Source of the DNA: Perkinsus marinus ATCC 50983
Taxonomy: Eukaryota > Perkinsozoa > Perkinsida > Perkinsidae
Direction: 5' to 3'
DNA: 64,000 nt
Assembly: GCF_000006405.1 (NCBI RefSeq)
Contig: NW_003215766.1
Span: forward strand, 272,240-336,239
Position 1 is the first letter of the stretch, and each line of letters opens with the position of its first letter. The notes beneath the pieces were generated by a model that did not search any database, had not been told where the DNA came from, and worked only from the letters and a program-made list of their open reading frames with translations. The translations under genes and the position numbers were made by a program. Of this stretch, positions 9,604 through 23,552 are shown in pieces.

Positions 9604-12457
9604 ATGACTTCGCCATTGCCGGAACAGGAAGGGCCGAAACGCAGACTGATGTATGCCTTCGAGCTGGCGGATTTGATAGGTGCGAAAATGACACCAGAAA
9701 TGATGTACGTTGAAGGCGACCTTGGCAAAATGCAAAGTGGACAGTAGGCATGTAGGTATGAGCGGTGGATGGTGCGACGAGAGAATCCGGAGGCAGCATT
9801 CAGGAGCCGCTCTATGGTGAGCGAGCCAAGGGAGCGTTACGCCTTGCCTCTTATCACCAAGAAAGGGCGTGTTGGAACTAGGTGATAGTGTCACTGTGGA
9901 TGTGGAGCTGTCGGCCTGTACAGTTATACTGGAGGAATGCACAGAGGTAAGGTTGCTCGGAAGAGAAAGAACATGAAGAAGTTGCGGCGAGAGTTGCCTC
10001 CTGGCGAGCCGGTTTCTGTTGCGGTCCAGTAAGCCTACTCAAGTCGATTATTTTGCTTGCATTCATCGTACTCTGAGCTGCCGTTCTACTCACACGATGT
10101 GTCCTTGGGATGGTAGGACACCTCGGTGGTGGCGGATGCCTCCAATTGGAGAGCTCGTTACACCTGCGTGTCGGAAAGAGACGAAGCCCACCTGTTCTAG
10201 GTAGGCTTTTCTTGAACTGCTGTTCTGCAGGCACTTGGCTGTTTTCGGATTCAACCGTTATAGCTCGACGCATCGGGGTTTGTATTTGATCTGGTGGTTG
10301 CCAGGACAGCTCGGTCGGAGAGAAAGTCCCCAATTGGAGAGAAGACAGCGTTGCGTAAATCTAGGTGGGACTGCATTACTCTCACACGGGGCTATTGCTG
10401 TGCGTAGGGCAACACTCGATGATGAACTTCCGAGAATTCCCAGAGCCTACAAGGGGTATCGATGGACCTCAGAGTGCGATTGTGAGGTCGCTCGTTCAGG
10501 TCTAGTCGCGGACCATGCGGCTTCCTCGGACCATTGAAACCTACGTGTCCTCGTATTCCCAAGGACAGAGAGGAGCGGAAGAGGGAAGGAACCGAAGCCA
10601 TGAGTAACGCGCTTGTGAGCATCGCACGTTGCATTGAATATCCGTCTCAGGAATGCCGCGGAGGTTGCAGAGGCGGCGGCGAGCCAATCGACTTACGTCT
10701 TGTAATAGTCTCTGTCACGTTGGTCCAATGGTGGGGCTTACTAGGTCGGCCGGACTTTGTCAAGATGGGTCAGCAGCGAGGGAAGACTACCTCCTTTGAA
10801 GACTGGTTGAAGATTCAGCGAGAGGTTGAAGCTAGGTAGGTGCTTCTGAACACTGTATCGCTGTAGTGTAGCGGAGTCACTGCGTGTGTTGGGCGTTTTA
10901 GGGAAGCGGAGGAGAGGGCGGCGACAGAAGCTGCTGCTGCACTGGAGGCTGCTGCTGCTGAACCGGATTTGGCCCCGCAAAGGCCTCGGTACTACTGCGC
11001 AAAGTCTGTGCTGGGGGCTTGCTCCCAAGCAGGGTATTCTCATGGCACATTTAGGCGGTCTACTGTTTTTAAGGAGAGCCGGTCTGTCGAAGGATCCGTT
11101 GACTTCACGACTCGTCCTTCTGTTGTCAAGCTCCTACGTACTAGGTTGTGGCAGCCACATCAGGTTGACCAATGTGAGTTAATTCTGAATCGATTTGGCG
11201 GGATTGGAAACTCATCCACGATTTGATGTGTTCTGGAACTTTTATCACGCGGTTGGTTATCATCTGGCTGTCGCGCTTCAGGGTCGATTGAGAAGCGCGA
11301 GGAGTCAAGGGAGAGTTCGGAGTCTAGCAGTTCTGAGTCTTCAACGCAGAGTGTTCGCGTGGCCCCGCGACCGAGGATGCCCCGTCGGGCGGCAGGGCTC
11401 ATGTAGCGATGCGGAGCGGCCTATGACTATGCGGTGTAAAGCGTTCGTTGTAGTCTCAGCAAGGAACCCCATCGCTGGTATGTTCGGCCGACGTACGATG
11501 TGCTACCGACCGTTTTTATGGATATGGTCACCGAAGAGGAGAGCCGATTGAGACGACTGGCTAAGGTTAGCAAGGAGGGTGCGCTGTCGTCGCATCGAGC
11601 TCATCTGCTGAGCGACTTGGATGGATTTTGTGTCCATCCGGTGTAGACTTGACCTTTTGTGTACACTGTGAATGAGTAGGATGTCCTCAGAAATACGGCA
11701 TGAGTATACTCGATGTGGAGAAGGTGAAAGCGGAGCTTGAAAGCTATGATGTGGACGGCTCGGGTACCATCGACAAGGTGAGCAACAGTCTGCAGTCTCG
11801 ATGGCCTATTGCTGTACTTACTTGCCAGGGGGAGTTCTATTGCTTTATTCGGAACATCTTTGGAGCCAAGGACAAGTACGATATCCCCGAGAAAATATTG
11901 GAGGTAGCAACTTGTCACTCAACTCGGACTGGTGTATGGGTGAGATGCACTATCAGGAATTCTGGAAGATGTTGAATGCTGGCGACTCGGGAGAAGTCAC
12001 CTTGGAACAGTTCCTCGCCTTCTTTTGGAAGTACTTCTGGACGAGGGGCTTAGACACTCCCGGAGCTCAGATCAGTATTGTGAGTCCGACTGGTGTTAAA
12101 TTTGATGGAGTCGCTCTGATTTTGTTCCGATGCTTCTTAGCTTGATTGTATAGGGCGGGTGCCGACGTGGTCAGAGGAGCGGATCGTGGAGATCGCCTTT
12201 GGTGAGGCTAGCTTCTATTTATGCATTGTGCTGTGCATTGAGAAATGCTGCTCTGACTGCTACTTCAGGCAACTTGCTCCAGACGCTCGCGAGAGGCTTG
12301 GAGGTTGAGGACTCCGGGAACGCAGGAGGTAGGCAGCTACTGTGCGGTTGCTGACGTACTCGTTGTTGAATTCACTCCAGATAAGGAGTGTGTTGAGCCT
12401 GAGCCGGCGAGCAAGAAATTGATCAGAGCCGTTCTATTGAGGATACTGGGGAAGTGA
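9604..12457 (+). CDS. Multi-exon EF-hand protein
   Basis: Best model has 18 exons: 9604-9743, 9797-9868, 9924-10028, 10117-10200, 10305-10364, 10408-10455, 10500-10603, 10651-10701, 10745-10835, 10902-11173, 11282-11402, 11460-11640, 11691-11777, 11829-11903, 11945-12092, 12154-12201, 12269-12328 and 12381-12457 (608 codons). The N-terminal half is basic and low-complexity. A Glu/Ala coiled segment follows, then a Ser/Glu-rich stretch. The C-terminal part holds a canonical EF-hand loop DVDGSGTIDKGE, whose last two residues come from the next exon, and a degenerate second loop NAGDSGEVTLEQ. The part from 10765 (ATG at MGQQRG) onward is firm. Exons upstream of it are phase-consistent but could be a separate gene. 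A calcium-responsive role is likely; partner unknown. Confidence 0.62.
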
Positions 12458-12982
12458 CTGCGGAGGTACACGTCGTGCGGTTACAGTTTACCATGAGTCT
12501 CATTAGCGTGTTGAGAAAACTGTCTTGCGTTGGTTGTGAATATATGCTTTGTAGAGGACCCGGGTTCGAATCTTCCATCCGTCATTTCTAACCAAGGGGC
12601 TCAGCACTATCACTCGACTGTGAAGGCGAGGGGGCGGCGCTGTATAGTTGTCACGACTTTGCTGTTCTTGGCATTTGGATTGCCACTCTTAACTCCATCC
12701 ACTCCTTCGCACCTTCGAGATGCATGTTAACGATGATAAAGTCGGCGCTCGTTGTGGCGACTTTGCGGATTGCGTTGTAGTTATTGCTGCCGATTGATTG
12801 ATTGAGAGACTACTGCAGGGTCCACCCTGGGGATGGGCCTCCTGTCCCGGCAATTGTGCTATACTGACCATCAGAGGGTTAGATGATTGGTCTATAGAAC
12901 CAGGTTGGTCGTAGAGGCTAGATTGACGTCGCACCGAGAATAGGGGTGGTCTACAGCTTCTTGGGAATCGGTTGGAGAGAAC
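12458..12982. other. Intergenic, nothing recognised
   Basis: Short region between the EF-hand gene and kinesin-13, both on the plus strand. No gene seen. Confidence 0.45.
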
Positions 12983-16630
<3,648 letters not shown>

Positions 16631-17001
16631 GTCAATGTCGTGTGGTAATATCATTCCATTCAGAGTGATAATATTTTGCGATCATACTTCATGTTTCTTC
16701 TTTTCAGGGTAATGTTGAAATATCTTCGATTCAACGTTTTCAGAGCTGTGTCGTATGCGGCTGGTCCCCAGTAGTGAACATCTACTTGGACAGAAATGCA
16801 GCTGAGTCGTGGCATGTTCGATGTTCTCGAGATGTCTACTTGATACTGACGTATTTTTGCTGGTCCTGGCGTCGCGTTCGTCTCAATGATGATAGGTATT
16901 GGAGGATGTTACTCTGTAGTTACCACCGTTCGGCCCTTCACCGGTACCTAGCGTACCAGGTTCCATATTCAGTTCGCTCATTGCTGACATTCATTTAAAA
17001 C
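16631..17001. other. Intergenic upstream of DJ-1
   Basis: No gene seen. Likely kinesin-13 3' UTR and DJ-1 promoter. Confidence 0.5.
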
Positions 17002-17922
17002 ATGCCTTCTGCGTTGGTTGCGGTTGCTAACGGCTCAGAAGAGATCGAGTTCAACGCTACAGTCGATGTGCTGGTAAGAGGGGGGAGGTATCGGGCAGGA
17101 TCACAGCCTCAGCTCGCCCGTTCTACCACCTCCAATCGCGCGTGTATGCCAGGCCCGAGGTGGCTGTGATGTCACAGTAGCTTGTCCTGGACACGACTGC
17201 AACGTGAAGCTGAGTAGGGGCGTATGTGTCATGGCGGACATGACTCTCGAGCAGGTGGGGTATCTCATCAGCTCCTCCCTTGGTGTCGGATGGTCCGTCA
17301 CCTCAGGCCTCTGGCATGCAGTTCGATATGATCGCTTGCCCCGGTGGTATGCCTGGTGCTAAGCACCTTGGAAGCGATGCTTTCCTTTCTAAGATGCTCA
17401 AGGTAACCCATCGCAGGTCTACTGGGCAATAAGCTAAGTATATCGTCAGAATCAACACAAGAAGGGGAAGTGGGTAGCTGCCATATGTGCCTCTCCGGCT
17501 GTTGTCCTCGCGCCTAACGGTATCTTAGACGACGTAATTGTTAGGCTCGGTCACAGACTCTGGGGTGTCATTGATATCCCCAGGTTGAGCAGTGCACATG
17601 CTACGACGCGCCCGTGTTCCGCGATGTCATCGTGAAGAAGCTCAGTCCCGAGCGCGTAGTTGTCTCGAACAAGGTGAGCAGTCCGCCCAATTGGCCTCAC
17701 TTGAGCTGTATATCTTTTGTTCAGGTCATCACTAGCATCGGACCAGGTTCCGCCATCGAGTTCGGTCTAGAGTGCGTGGCTCAGCTCCAGGGTCGTGACA
17801 AGGCGGTAAGTGCTCGGCATAGGGTTATGTTTCCATTGAATGGTTCATAGGTATCTGTTGCTAAGGCTTTGCTCGTGACTCCGGATGTTGTTCAGCGTCT
17901 ACAGGCTGCTGGGAAGAACTAG
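17002..17922 (+). CDS. PARK7: DJ-1/PfpI family protein (DJ-1 type)
   Basis: Seven phase-0 exons: 17002-17073, 17153-17254, 17307-17402, 17450-17533, 17584-17673, 17725-17805 and 17851-17922. Total 199 codons (198 aa), close to the 189 aa of human DJ-1. Visible features are the N-terminal VANGSEEIE with the conserved Glu (residue 14), DVTVACPGHD, ACPGGMPGAKHLG, the nucleophile-elbow Cys (about residue 103) in AAICASPAVVLAPNG, and the C-terminal ITSIGPGSAIEFGL. The family acts as redox-responsive chaperones or on glyoxal adducts; which activity applies here cannot be read from sequence. All introns being phase 0 makes every exon cassette-like. No targeting peptide, so probably cytosolic. Confidence 0.95.
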
Positions 17923-19019
17923 GGAAGGAGGCCTCTAATCTCCACCGACTTGTGCGGACCTCAGCGAATCTTATATTGCTTATGCGATTCAAATTTTATC
18001 ATTCCATGAATTGTGTTGAGTTGATTCCGTTATGGCTTCATGCCCCTGTAACTCCAGCATCCAGCTGACTCTCTCGTGAACAACAAAGTTGCTACTTGAA
18101 TGTGTGTAGGTACAGCGTTGAAACCCGAAAATAGAATAGAAAAGAAGATATGGCGGAGATTGATATCTGACGATTGTCTTTTATTCATGCCTCAATTGAC
18201 CAGCCAATATCGTTTCTTCATCGGGTCGCACCGCAAGGTTAGATCAAATTGGGGAGCGAAAACCATGAGATCCGAGCTTCCAATCTTCTTCTGATGAGCA
18301 GACCAGGACTGTCCCAAAGAACTCCGGCGAATTGTCACGAAGTTTATGGTACTTCCCTAGTATAAGTTAGTACGTCGAGGCTAAGAATTTTAACCACTTT
18401 TCGACTTCTCACTAACTCCGAAGAGTAAGGCCCTGAAATTTTGGAGGTTATATCATGTGGAGCATTAGAGCACACCTCCTTGAGCTGCCCTCCTTGAGGG
18501 GACTGTGTACGAGAGATATGCTAAGGATTTGTGGAGGGGTGTGGAAGTGGTTATTCTCGAAGTGTTATAGAGCGGAAGAAGCGGGAACTCCATGGAGCTC
18601 CAGAACAATAGTGAGCGGCTGACCTTCGTGAATTTTTAGTGAGCTAGCTGTGAGGGGCTAGCCTCAGTCTGTATCAGTCTGCTATGAGTGGCTGGCCAGG
18701 CCAGCCTGGCAATTTTTTGCTCGTGTGGGCGGTTCAGACATTGTTGCCGATTGCTCAGTTTCTCGCTCCTGATAAACAATGTGCCCACTCGTCGTCAGCG
18801 CGCAAAGCATAAAACTATGTAAGGTTCATAAGTAACAAGCTGGGAGTCATAACTTTAGACTTTTTCAACAAATTTAGGTGAGTATGGATAAACCAAGCAG
18901 GTGGGTGCTTAGGTTACCACAGGTGCTTGGAGTTACAGATAAAGCTCGGATTTGCACGCCCTGTATCGATTTACAGCGTGAGCTTGGGAATCCCAAGTTG
19001 GGATTGGCCATGGTAGCCT
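17923..19019. other. Intergenic, nothing firm
   Basis: An open frame at 18878-19081 was considered but has no splice or domain support. Confidence 0.4.
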
Positions 19020-20548
19020 CGTTCATGTTCACTCTTCGTGTCGAAGGTGCACCGCTCTTTTATGCGAAGTTGAATTCTTAGGACGAACTGCGTCAATCTG
19101 ACCACATTGTTGACCATGGATATAGTTATGCACTTGAATTGCTGAAGTAGAAGGCGATCCCCTCGACCCGTTCAGTATGATCATTTACCATGCGGATACT
19201 GTAACGCAGAGCAGGTAAGTAGTTCAGTTACGGTGATTTAGATAAATAATCTTTTGAAAATTTTAATATTACCAGAGATGCGAACGCATAAAACGTACCG
19301 ATGCATGATGAAAGCTGCACTCACGGTTCGTAAGATGATCCTACTCCTTAACGATCGAAACTCATGTATCAAAAACATCAACGGAAAGATAATCGAATAT
19401 CTGACAAGCGACTTGATAGTGTAAACCACTGGGATTGAGTAACCAGTGATTTGATGTCGCAAAGACACGTGGCGGGGAATGTGTCCGGATAGGCTAAACG
19501 CCGAGGGGAAGATAATAAAATCACACGGTTACCGCACCACGGCATCCAACATGATCACGTAGTGACGACATCGTTCGAAGAAGAACGCCCGAGGCAGAGT
19601 GTCGAGACACGAGCTTCGGGAACGATCTGCAACCGTTCGATATCACCGAAGCAGAGTGAACCATGGGATTCGGATCGGGATTAGGAAAATACTGACGATT
19701 CAAAATTATCTGCCAACCATTGGCGCATTGCCTTCCAGCGACTGACAGAAAAATGACCTAGTTCTATATCGTAATTGTTAGGTTGCGCGAGGGGAGAGGG
19801 AAAGTTTTCCACACGTGCACGTCCCTAATAGTGAAGCCAAAAAGATGTACGTCCGAACTGACGCAGATCTTAATCTCGAGCGGATCCGTGGGGAATTCGC
19901 GATCAACGAATAAAGGCCCAGCAGTGATGAGGTCGCCGTTCGAAACAACCCTATTGATAGCAGCGCTTCCCGCTAAGTTGAGAGTCGGGAGGATCAACTG
20001 ACCTAGAAACCACTGACGACGACCACTCGTTACGTAAACTGGAGTGGGCAGCAACATAAGAACGGCAGGGAATTGAACGCCAGACACTTCGATAGACGAT
20101 CGGGATTCATAGCATTTGTATTCAGGTCCTAGGGCAAGGCATGGGGCCTCCCTGCCGATGTGTAGATCTCGAATCGACCATGTAGACTGCTCGACCGTCA
20201 TTCTGGCTATATAAGGAACCGCGACGAACTGTAAGAGAAGTCTGGCTACCATCACCAGACAGGAAATTGTCCATATGAAGGAGCCAATCGGAAGACGACA
20301 AAATAATGATGACTGCTTCTTCTTGTGTAAAGGGACTGGTCGCATTCAAAGCCAGACTGAAGCAAAGCTCCTTGAATCAGTGCCCGAGTTCGCTAGGCTG
20401 AAGGAGGGGTGGTCACTGGCCACTGGCCAGTAGTAGCAAGGGGAGTTCACGCGTGAAAGTTGTGAGTTCCCGCACAAAGCCGTCTGGCACACGCGTCCCG
20501 AGGGTGATGGCATCCACAACCGTTGGCCTTCTGAGCAGTCAGGCTGGA
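19020..20548. repeat. Direct duplication, unit 1
   Basis: About 1.5 kb that is repeated with high identity at 20596-21875. Stretches of more than 100 bp are nearly identical, for example around 19131-19250 versus 20707-20826. Unit 1 holds an intact minus-strand open frame (19764-20345). Confidence 0.85.
19764..20345 (-). CDS. Putative single-pass membrane protein, intact duplicated copy
   Basis: A 193-aa open frame with a short basic N-terminus, one clear membrane segment (roughly residues 22-45, WTISCLVMVARLLLQFVAV) and a C-terminal region of alternating hydrophobic residues suggestive of beta strands. The pattern of one N-terminal helix plus a beta-rich domain is reminiscent of LEA2-like or similar membrane-anchored beta domains, but I cannot assign a family. 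The start is uncertain because exons could lie upstream. The gene is repeated in unit 2, where it is broken. Confidence 0.5.
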   Translation of the reverse strand: MRPVPLHKKKQSSLFCRLPIGSFIWTISCLVMVARLLLQFVAVPYIARMTVEQSTWSIRDLHIGREAPCLALGPEYKCYESRSSIEVSGVQFPAVLMLLPTPVYVTSGRRQWFLGQLILPTLNLAGSAAINRVVSNGDLITAGPLFVDREFPTDPLEIKICVSSDVHLFGFTIRDVHVWKTFPLPSRNLTITI

Positions 20549-20595
20549 GGTGCAGTAATAGATCGCTTCACTCCCAATTGAACGGGGCGGGATTG

Positions 20596-21875
20596 CCTCG
20601 TATATTCATACTCTTCGTGCCGAAGGTGCACCGCTCTTCTATGCGAAGTCGAAATCTTAGGACGAGCTGCGTCAATCGGACCACATGGTTGACCATTGAT
20701 ATAGTTATGCACTTGAATTGCTGGAGTAGAAGGCGATCCCCTCGACCCGTTCAGTATGATCATTTACCATGCGGATACTGTAACGCAGAGCAGGTAAGTA
20801 GTTCAGTTACGGTGATTTAGATGAATAATCCTTTGAAATTTCAAATATTACCAGAGATGCGAACGCATAAAACATACCGATGCATGATGAAAGCTGCACT
20901 CACAGTTCGTCAGATAATCCTACCCCATAACGATTAAAAGTATCAAAAATATCAACGGAAAGATACTTGAGTATCTGACAAGCGACTTAATAGTAAAAAC
21001 CACTGGGATTGAGTAATCCTAACCAGCGATTTACGTCGCAAAGGCACGTGGCGGGGAATGGTGCCTGGATAAGTTGAACGCCGAGGGGAAGATAATAAAA
21101 TCACACGGTTACCGCAGCACGGCATCCAGCATGATCACGTAGTGACGACATCGTTCGAAGACGAACGCCCGAGGAGTGGAGACATATCGAGATACAAGCC
21201 TTCGGAACGATCTGCAACCGTGTGATATCACCGACGGAGAGTGAACCATGGGGTTCGAACCGGGATTAATGAGGCCGCCGTTCGAGACAACCCTATTGAT
21301 AGAACCGTTTCTCGCTAAGCTGAGAGTCGGAAGGATCAACTGACCTAGAAACCACTGACGACAACCACTCTTTACGTAAACTGAGGTGGGCTGCAACGTG
21401 AAAACCGCAGGGAATTGAACGGCAGACACCTCGATAGACGATCGGCCTTCATAGCATTTGTATTCTGGTCCTAGGGCAAGGCATGGAGTCTCCCCTCCCC
21501 CTGATGTGCACGTCTCGAATTGACCATGTAGACTGCTCGACCGTCATTCTGGCTAGACAGGGAACTGCGACGAACTGTAAGAGAAGTCTGGCTACCATCA
21601 CCAGACAGGAAATCGTCCACATGAAGGAGCCAATCGGAAGACGACACCATAATGATGGCTGCTTCTCCTCGTATGACGCGGCTGTTCGCATTCAAATCCG
21701 GACTGAAACAAAGCTCCATAAATTAGTGCCCGAGTTCGCTAGGCTGGGAGTGTGGCCAGTGACGGTGAGAGGAGTTCACGCGTAGGAGTTGTGAGTTGTC
21801 GCACAAAGCTGTTGGGCCCGCGCGTGCCGAGGTTGAGGGCATCCACGATTGTGCGCCGTGCGAGCAGTCATCCTG
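20596..21875. repeat. Direct duplication, unit 2 (with internal deletion)
   Basis: Aligns to unit 1 from 19020. It lacks about 240 bp corresponding to roughly 19690-19925, so the offset between copies falls from about 1.58 kb to about 1.33 kb. Confidence 0.85.
21109..21691 (-). pseudogene. Broken copy of the membrane-protein gene
   Basis: Corresponds to the 19764-20345 frame. The membrane-segment half is open (21449-21691), but the frame shifts just after the conserved WSIRD-HI segment. The second half (21109-21429) is read in another frame and loses the original C-terminus to the internal deletion, running into what is downstream sequence in unit 1. It could still be expressed as a shorter protein, but the frame break argues for decay. 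Confidence 0.65.
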
Positions 21876-21902
21876 GGAGAGCACTCATCCTGGGAGAGCA
21901 GT
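21865..21902. repeat. Short tandem repeat (about 16 bp, two copies)
   Basis: The block catcctgggagagca occurs twice in tandem, separated by one or two bases, at the end of duplication unit 2. Confidence 0.6.
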
Positions 21903-22344
21903 CGTAGGTCGCTCAGTTTCAATTGAACGGATTGTCGATCAATTTTGATGATCTTTTCCACACTCCTGAGTGGAATCAGCGATATTATACGTCCGCTGAA
22001 CACTCTGGTCACGCTTTACAGTTTAACGGAACTTCAATGATGCAGATGTTGAGGCTATGAACAATTTTCGGCCATGCTCCGACTTGATGTTATATCTGCG
22101 GCTAAGTTATCGACTGGGCCGCTTAGCCTGGCTGCAGTTGCTTCTCATCACTGCTCAGTTTGGGTGGAATCAACAATCTCTTTTATGGCACGGGTGTTGT
22201 TTGGTGACGCTTCTTGGATTGAACTAAGAAAGCCATCTACTAGAGGGGGAATCCTAAGATTGATGACTTTTATTTTACTATCGCTGGTTTCCACTGGTAA
22301 ACTAGCATTAACAAATAAGGTTGCGATATTGCTGGACTGTTAAG
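21903..22344. other. Intergenic or 5' exons of the coiled-coil gene
   Basis: An 89-codon plus-strand frame (22074-22343) lies here and could include upstream exons, but I could not connect it in phase. Confidence 0.35.
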
Positions 22345-23282
22345 TCGAAAAGTGGTCGAGGCGGAGTATCGCGCGGAGGGTCCTGCCACGAAGGAGTGGG
22401 ATGAAAACAAAACACGACTCACTGGGGGAATTGCGGATCTACAGAGGAAGGCCGCTAACCAGGACAACTCAATGCGGCTCGGAAAGAGCGAGAAAGCATG
22501 GCGATGGGGTTGGTCTACACGCTTTACAATCTGTATGGGAAATCTAGAGAAGACGCTGGAAGTTCCAATGGAAAGTTCAAGCTGACGAGTACAAGGTTGA
22601 TCTGTGCTGAACGGAAACAGATGGCCGGAAAGACATAGTGAATTTATCTGAGAACTAACTGTGACGAATTTGCATTCAGCCAATCGCCCATGGAAGGTGG
22701 AGGCGCAGGGCTACGACGGAAGTAAAGAAGGAAGTGGCGAGGAGCTAGAGCAACTAAGGTTGGTCGTTTGTCCTGTCAAGAGCATTCCTGACTTGTGGCC
22801 AGAAGAGCAAAGAATCTTCTGGATGCGGAATTGTCCGCAGTGGATGCGAATGCGCAGGAAAAACTTGAGCAGGAACGCTGTTCTCGCTGTCAGGTGAGAT
22901 CAAGACACTTTCCTTTCGGTGCTGTATGATTCCACAGGATTCATCGATCATGTCGAGTGTCTGTGAAAAAATATGCGAATTGTAGATGAGGAGCGATGAG
23001 GCTATACGCACGTTGGAAGACAGAGTGCGAAGAAGGCAGAAGAGGAAGGACAAAGTGGTTGAGGGGCTCAAACCGAAACTGTCCAAAAACGGAGTCTTAG
23101 CTGAGGAGCTCGGAGGAATCATCTCACGACAACGAGAGGAGATACGATCATTGCCGATATCCGGCATGGACTCGAGACTGTCTCGTAAAGTGAAACCATC
23201 ACATCTGTCTCACTGGGATGGATCTGATGCATCGGTGTGGTGTCGGGTTCAAGGAAATACAAAAGGGAAAGAAAATCATTGA
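22345..23282 (+). CDS. Coiled-coil protein (partial exon model)
   Basis: Several phase-compatible exons with heptad-like, Glu/Lys/Arg-rich sequence. One runs from about 22346 (KVVEAEYRAEG) to near 22510. One at 22681-22757 contains GEELEQL and joins in phase 2 to about 22801-22894 (NLLDAELSAVDANAQEKLEQE). The last, 22986-23282, contains EAIRTLEDRVRRRQKRKDK and a TGA stop. The joined segments read as a continuous alpha-helical coiled coil. A small extra exon may lie near 22550-22590. No signature domain identifies the protein; a cytoskeletal or structural role is only a guess. Its 3' end faces the 3' end of the PARP gene. Confidence 0.5.
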
Positions 23283-23552
23283 CACTCCTGCGTCAGAGGT
23301 TTTCCTTGATGCCCTGATTCCTAACTGATGAACGCGAGGACCTATTGGTCTCGAAGCGACCTAGAAAGAGGCTTACTTCCAAACTTGACAGGAGAAATAC
23401 GCAGGCGCCATGATTAACAGAAAGAGGCGATTTTACTATTGTGTGAGAGGATGGTGCGTTCAGTGTTTTGATCGAAGTACTGGTGTGTCCCACTATCAAG
23501 GAAAACTCAAGGAATCATGTGTCCATGAAACTACTGTCAAATAGCTGCATAT

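Noticed and set aside
9878-10333. A 151-codon minus-strand frame
   Set aside because: It overlaps plus-strand exons that are supported by splice phase. Its composition looks like a shadow of the basic plus-strand product.
18878-19081. A 67-codon plus-strand frame beside the duplication
   Set aside because: No splice-consistent extension, and its 3' part belongs to the duplicated noncoding unit.
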